A DNA stretch of 41,879 nt from JBEDUK01 sp040414485 (GTDB lineage: Bacteria > Actinomycetota > UBA4738): assembly GCA_040414485.1 (NCBI GenBank), contig JBEDUK010000074.1:1-41879 (forward strand), given 5' to 3'. The notes beneath the pieces are model-generated. The model made no database searches. It saw nothing but the letters and a program-made list of their open reading frames with translations, and was not told the origin of the DNA. The translations under genes were made by a program, and so were the position numbers. Below are positions 39,093-41,879 of the stretch, in pieces; the stretch's first letter is position 1, and every line of letters starts with the position of its first letter.

Positions 39093-39799
39093 CTCGGCTC
39101 CTCCTCGCGCAGCGCGTACCCCACACCGCGTGCCGTGTAGATGAGCCGCGACTCGCCGCCCTCCTCGAGCTTGCGTCGCAGATAGCCCACGTAGACCTCG
39201 AGCGAGTTCGACGCCGGGCCGAAGTCGTAGCCCCACACGCGATCCAGGATCGTTTCGCGCGTGAGCACCCGTCTGGGGTTGCGCATGAACAGATCGAGAA
39301 GCAGGTATTCGGTGCGCGTCAAGGGGAACGCACGCGGGCCGCGCTGCGCCGTGCGTGTCAGCGGATCGAGGATCAGGTCGGCGAATACCAACGGCTGCTC
39401 GTCCGCGCCGGGTGCCGTCCGACGCAGGAGCGCGCGGAGCCGCGCCAGCAGCTCATCGAGCGCGAACGGCTTGACCAGGTAGTCGTCGGCGCCGGCGTCC
39501 AGGCCGGCCACGCGATCGGACACGGCGTCGCGGGCGGTGAGCATCAGGATCGGTGTGCGGTCGCCGCCTCGGCGCAGGAGTCTCGTGGCCTCGAGGCCGT
39601 CCATGACCGGCATCAGGACGTCCATGACCACGGCGTCCGGCCGGGTCACGTCGTGCTTGCGGAGTCCGTCGCGGCCGTCGGCCGCGGTCTCCACGTCGTA
39701 GCCCTCGAGCCGGAGCGCGCGATCCAGCGCGTCGCGCACGGCGGGTTCGTCCTCGACGATCAGGATGCGAAGTGCGGGAAGGGCAGGCTGCGGCGACAT
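39089..39799 (-). CDS. OmpR/PhoB-family response regulator (MprA-like)
   Basis: 236 residues. The receiver has RILIVEDEPAVRD, phosphoacceptor Asp60 in DAVVMDVLMPVMDG, Thr in ILMLTARDAV and Lys in DDYLVKPFAL. The winged-helix output domain shows LTRTEYLLLDLFMRNPRRVLTRETILDRVWGYDF and LEVYVGYLRRKLEEGG, ending with IYTARGVGYALRE. It binds direct repeats as a dimer when phosphorylated. A TAGGCT -10 box on its strand (39812-39817) lies 12 bases before the ATG. It is the first gene of the two-gene regulator-kinase operon. Confidence 0.93.
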   Translation of the reverse strand: MSPQPALPALRILIVEDEPAVRDALDRALRLEGYDVETAADGRDGLRKHDVTRPDAVVMDVLMPVMDGLEATRLLRRGGDRTPILMLTARDAVSDRVAGLDAGADDYLVKPFALDELLARLRALLRRTAPGADEQPLVFADLILDPLTRTAQRGPRAFPLTRTEYLLLDLFMRNPRRVLTRETILDRVWGYDFGPASNSLEVYVGYLRRKLEEGGESRLIYTARGVGYALREEEPR

Positions 39800-39854
39800 G
39801 GTGGTGCGAGAAGCCTATGCCGTGGCGCATGAATGAAACCTGAACGGCGACGCC

Positions 39855-40241
39855 TTACGGAGCGTCCACCTCGTCCAGGCGGAGGAAGTCCGTGACATGG
39901 AGCAGTCCGAGGATCTGCCGCACGGGGTCCGGCATGGACCGCCGCCGCTCGTCGTGCTCCAGCCTCGGCGCGCCGACGGCGACCCGGCGTCCGCGCGTGT
40001 GGATGACGGCTCCACCCGCGGCCACGACGTTGCGCACCCATTCGGCGTCGGCGCCGTAGGTGAGGGCGATCCGGTATCCGCCCGGTGCCCGGAAGACGTT
40101 GACGGGCGTTCGGTACAGGCGCCCCGACCGGCGCCCACGGTGCTCCACCACGCCGAAGCCCGGGAGATGAGGAGCGATGTGCCTGGTCAGGTGGTTGAGA
40201 CCCACCCGATTGAGGCGCGCGACGAACCTCGGGAGCGGCAT
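39855..40241 (-). CDS. deazaflavin (F420)-dependent nitroreductase family protein, DUF385
   Basis: 128 residues of the DUF385 / Ddn-like split-barrel family. GFGVVEHRGRRSGRLYRTPVNVF, YRIALTYGADAEWVRNVVAAGGAVIHTRGR, and PVRQILGLLHVTDFLRLD are the family's blocks. Members bind F420H2 and reduce quinones or nitro compounds; Ddn of M. tuberculosis is the best known. AAAGGAGA five bases before the ATG is a strong ribosome-binding site. With the LLM-class enzyme at 4894 it argues that the organism makes F420. Substrate not predictable. Confidence 0.87.
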   Translation of the reverse strand: MPLPRFVARLNRVGLNHLTRHIAPHLPGFGVVEHRGRRSGRLYRTPVNVFRAPGGYRIALTYGADAEWVRNVVAAGGAVIHTRGRRVAVGAPRLEHDERRRSMPDPVRQILGLLHVTDFLRLDEVDAP

Positions 40242-40298
40242 CGGTCTCCTTTCTACCCGAAGCGCCGGCGACCCGGGATCCGCGGTTGCGAATTCGAA

Positions 40299-40319
40299 CT
40301 TGATAGGAATACACTCATG
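40299..40319. promoter_or_regulatory. HAIR-like HspR operator over the dnaK promoter
   Basis: CTTGATA, seven bases, ACTCATG: this matches the HspR site (CTTGAGT-N7-ACTCAAG) at 5 of 7 and 6 of 7 positions with the exact spacing. It overlaps a candidate -10 box TACACT (40310-40315) whose -35 would be TTGCGA (40286-40291). Repressor bound here would block dnaK transcription. Confidence 0.65.
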
Positions 40320-40375
40320 TTTCCAGCGGTTCGAGACATCAACGAACCGATCTCCGCAGGTGAGGAGGCATGTGC

Positions 40376-41879
40376 ATGGCGAAGGCAGTGGGAATCGACC
40401 TGGGGACCACGAACTCGGTCATCTCCACCATGGAGGCGGGCGAGCCCGTGGTGATCCCCAACGCCGAGGGGTCGCGGATCACCCCGTCGGTGGTCGCATT
40501 CAGCAAGAACGGCGAGATCCTGGTGGGCGAGGTCGCCAAGCGGCAGGCCATCACTAACCCGGACCGCACGATCCGCTCGATCAAGCGTGAGATGGGCCGC
40601 AAGGACTGGTCGCTCGACGTCGACGGCAAGCAGTGGACGCCGCAGGAGATCTCCGCCCAGATCCTGGGCAAGCTGAAGCGCGACGCGGAGTCCTACCTCG
40701 GCGACAAGGTTACCGAGGCCGTCGTGACCGTCCCGGCGTACTTCGACGACGCGCAGCGCCAGGCCACGAAGGAGGCCGGCCAGATCGCGGGGCTCGAGGT
40801 CCTTCGGATCATCAATGAGCCCACGGCGGCGGCGCTCGCCTACGGGCTCGACAAGCAGCACGACCAGACCGTCCTGGTCTTCGACCTGGGCGGCGGCACG
40901 TTCGACGTGTCGCTGCTTGAGATCGGCGAGGGCGTGTTCGAGGTCAAGGCCACCCACGGCGACACGCACCTGGGCGGCGACGACTGGGACCAGCGGGTCA
41001 TCGACTGGCTTGTCACCGAGTTCAAGAACGGCTACGGCATCGACCTGTCGAAGGACCGCATGGCCATGCAGCGCCTCAAGGAGGCCGCGGAGAAGGCCAA
41101 GATCGAGCTGTCGCAGGTCACCGAGACCACGATCAACCTGCCGTTCATCTCCGCAGGCGCCGACGGTCCGCTCCACTTGGAGCAGAAGCTGACCCGTTCG
41201 GAGTTCGAGCGCATGACCGCCGACCTGGTGGAGCGCTGCAAGGGCCCGTTCGACCAGGCCGTCTCGGACTGGGGCAAGGACCCGAGCGCCATCGACCACG
41301 TGATCCTGGTGGGCGGTTCGACCCGAATGCCCATGATCCAGGAGCTGGTCAAGCGCCTGACCGGGGGCAAGGAGCCGCACAAGGGCGTGAACCCCGACGA
41401 GGTCGTCGCCGTCGGCGCGGCCATCCAGGCGGGCGTCCTGAAGGGCGACGTGAAGAACATCCTGCTCCTGGACGTGACGCCCCTGTCCCTGGGCGTGGAG
41501 ACCCTCGGCGGCATCGTGCAGCGGATGATCGAACGCAACACCACCATCCCCACGCGCCGGGCGGAGACCTTCACCACCGCCTCGGACAACCAGCAGTCGG
41601 TGGAGATCAACGTCCTGCAGGGCGAGGGCGAGACCACGTACTCGCCGGGCATCCGTTCGCTGGGCAAGTTCCAGCTGATCGGCATCCCGCCGGCGCCCCG
41701 TGGCGTGCCGCAGATCGAGGTGGCGTTCGACATCGACGCCAACGGCATCGTGAACGTCTCCGCGAAGGACCTTGCCACAGGCAAGGAGCAGCAGATGACG
41801 ATCACCGGCGGCACGGCGCTGTCCAAGGACGACATCGCGAAGATGCAGAAGGACGCGGAGGCCTTCGCCGCGGAGGACC
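40376..41879 (+). CDS. dnaK: Hsp70 chaperone DnaK (3' partial)
   Basis: 501 residues are visible before the window ends; the full protein should be about 600-640. The ATPase domain shows AVGIDLGTTNSVI, the phosphate loop VFDLGGGTFDVSLL, NEPTAAALAYGLD, and ILVGGSTRMPMIQELV. The substrate-binding domain begins after the linker DVKNILLLDVTPLSLGVETLGG and continues to FDIDANGIVNVSAKD. The helical lid is cut off. DnaK refolds proteins with DnaJ and GrpE, whose genes usually follow. GAGGAGG seven bases before the ATG fixes the start. A HAIR-like operator upstream points to HspR control. Confidence 0.97.
   Translation, partial: MAKAVGIDLGTTNSVISTMEAGEPVVIPNAEGSRITPSVVAFSKNGEILVGEVAKRQAITNPDRTIRSIKREMGRKDWSLDVDGKQWTPQEISAQILGKLKRDAESYLGDKVTEAVVTVPAYFDDAQRQATKEAGQIAGLEVLRIINEPTAAALAYGLDKQHDQTVLVFDLGGGTFDVSLLEIGEGVFEVKATHGDTHLGGDDWDQRVIDWLVTEFKNGYGIDLSKDRMAMQRLKEAAEKAKIELSQVTETTINLPFISAGADGPLHLEQKLTRSEFERMTADLVERCKGPFDQAVSDWGKDPSAIDHVILVGGSTRMPMIQELVKRLTGGKEPHKGVNPDEVVAVGAAIQAGVLKGDVKNILLLDVTPLSLGVETLGGIVQRMIERNTTIPTRRAETFTTASDNQQSVEINVLQGEGETTYSPGIRSLGKFQLIGIPPAPRGVPQIEVAFDIDANGIVNVSAKDLATGKEQQMTITGGTALSKDDIAKMQKDAEAFAAED

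Overview
The window is a high-GC chromosomal segment that reads like an uncultured or little-studied actinomycete (Actinomycetota). The evidence is gene content and gene order. A tad pilus locus runs Ssd/TadZ-TadA-TadB-TadC-Flp-TadE-Rv3654c-like next to a HAD-IB hydrolase. A second block runs DUF5318, bifunctional penicillin-binding protein, GT87 membrane glycosyltransferase, then rpsF-ssb-rpsR-rplI-dnaB. Both orders are familiar from mycobacterial-type genomes. F420/deazaflavin-type enzymes, an EtfD-like membrane oxidoreductase and dnaK behind an HspR-type operator fit the same assignment. Phylum is fairly sure; class and genus are not.

Layout. 1-2.4 kb: tail of a LuxR regulator, a short rhodanese, an MFS transporter, a broken glycosyltransferase remnant and a tRNA-Sec gene (selC). 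2.5-7.8 kb: an exported protein of unknown function with a DUF4242 partner, a sarcosine-oxidase-like flavoenzyme, a luciferase-like F420 oxidoreductase, a HAD-IB hydrolase, a small unknown protein and a MiaE-like ferritin-fold protein. 7.8-13.7 kb: a compact tad operon with start/stop overlaps at most junctions, behind a 390-base pyrimidine-rich leader. 13.8-16.7 kb: DUF5318 and a class A penicillin-binding protein. 16.7-23.2 kb (minus strand): panB, two GT-C membrane glycosyltransferases and a NarL-type two-component system. 23.4-26.8 kb: the ribosomal/replication operon rpsF-ssb-rpsR-rplI and dnaB.

26.9-29.6 kb: endonuclease III, a small membrane protein, and an SRPBCC protein followed by a class III cyclase. 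29.6-33.6 kb (minus strand): a large AAA/TPR/HTH regulator abutting a second class III cyclase that carries an N-terminal ferredoxin domain. The two cyclases end tail to tail. 33.7-40.2 kb: DUF2231 membrane protein, tRNA-Gly(CCC), a response regulator with a kinase-like protein that has only the phosphoacceptor domain, EtfD, an MprAB-like two-component system and a DUF385 protein. 40.3 kb to the end: dnaK, cut by the window edge.

The recurring themes are signalling (three response regulators, two full kinases, one catalytic-domain-less kinase, two cyclases, two LuxR-type regulators), envelope building (penicillin-binding protein, glycosyltransferases, pili) and core replication/translation. 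Many genes have a TAnnnT -10 box only 6-8 bases before the start codon, which suggests widespread leaderless transcription. The most unusual item is the ferredoxin-cyclase fusion coupled to the AAA/TPR/HTH regulator, a plausible redox-to-cyclic-nucleotide circuit. All functions are inferred from sequence reading alone; no database search was run.
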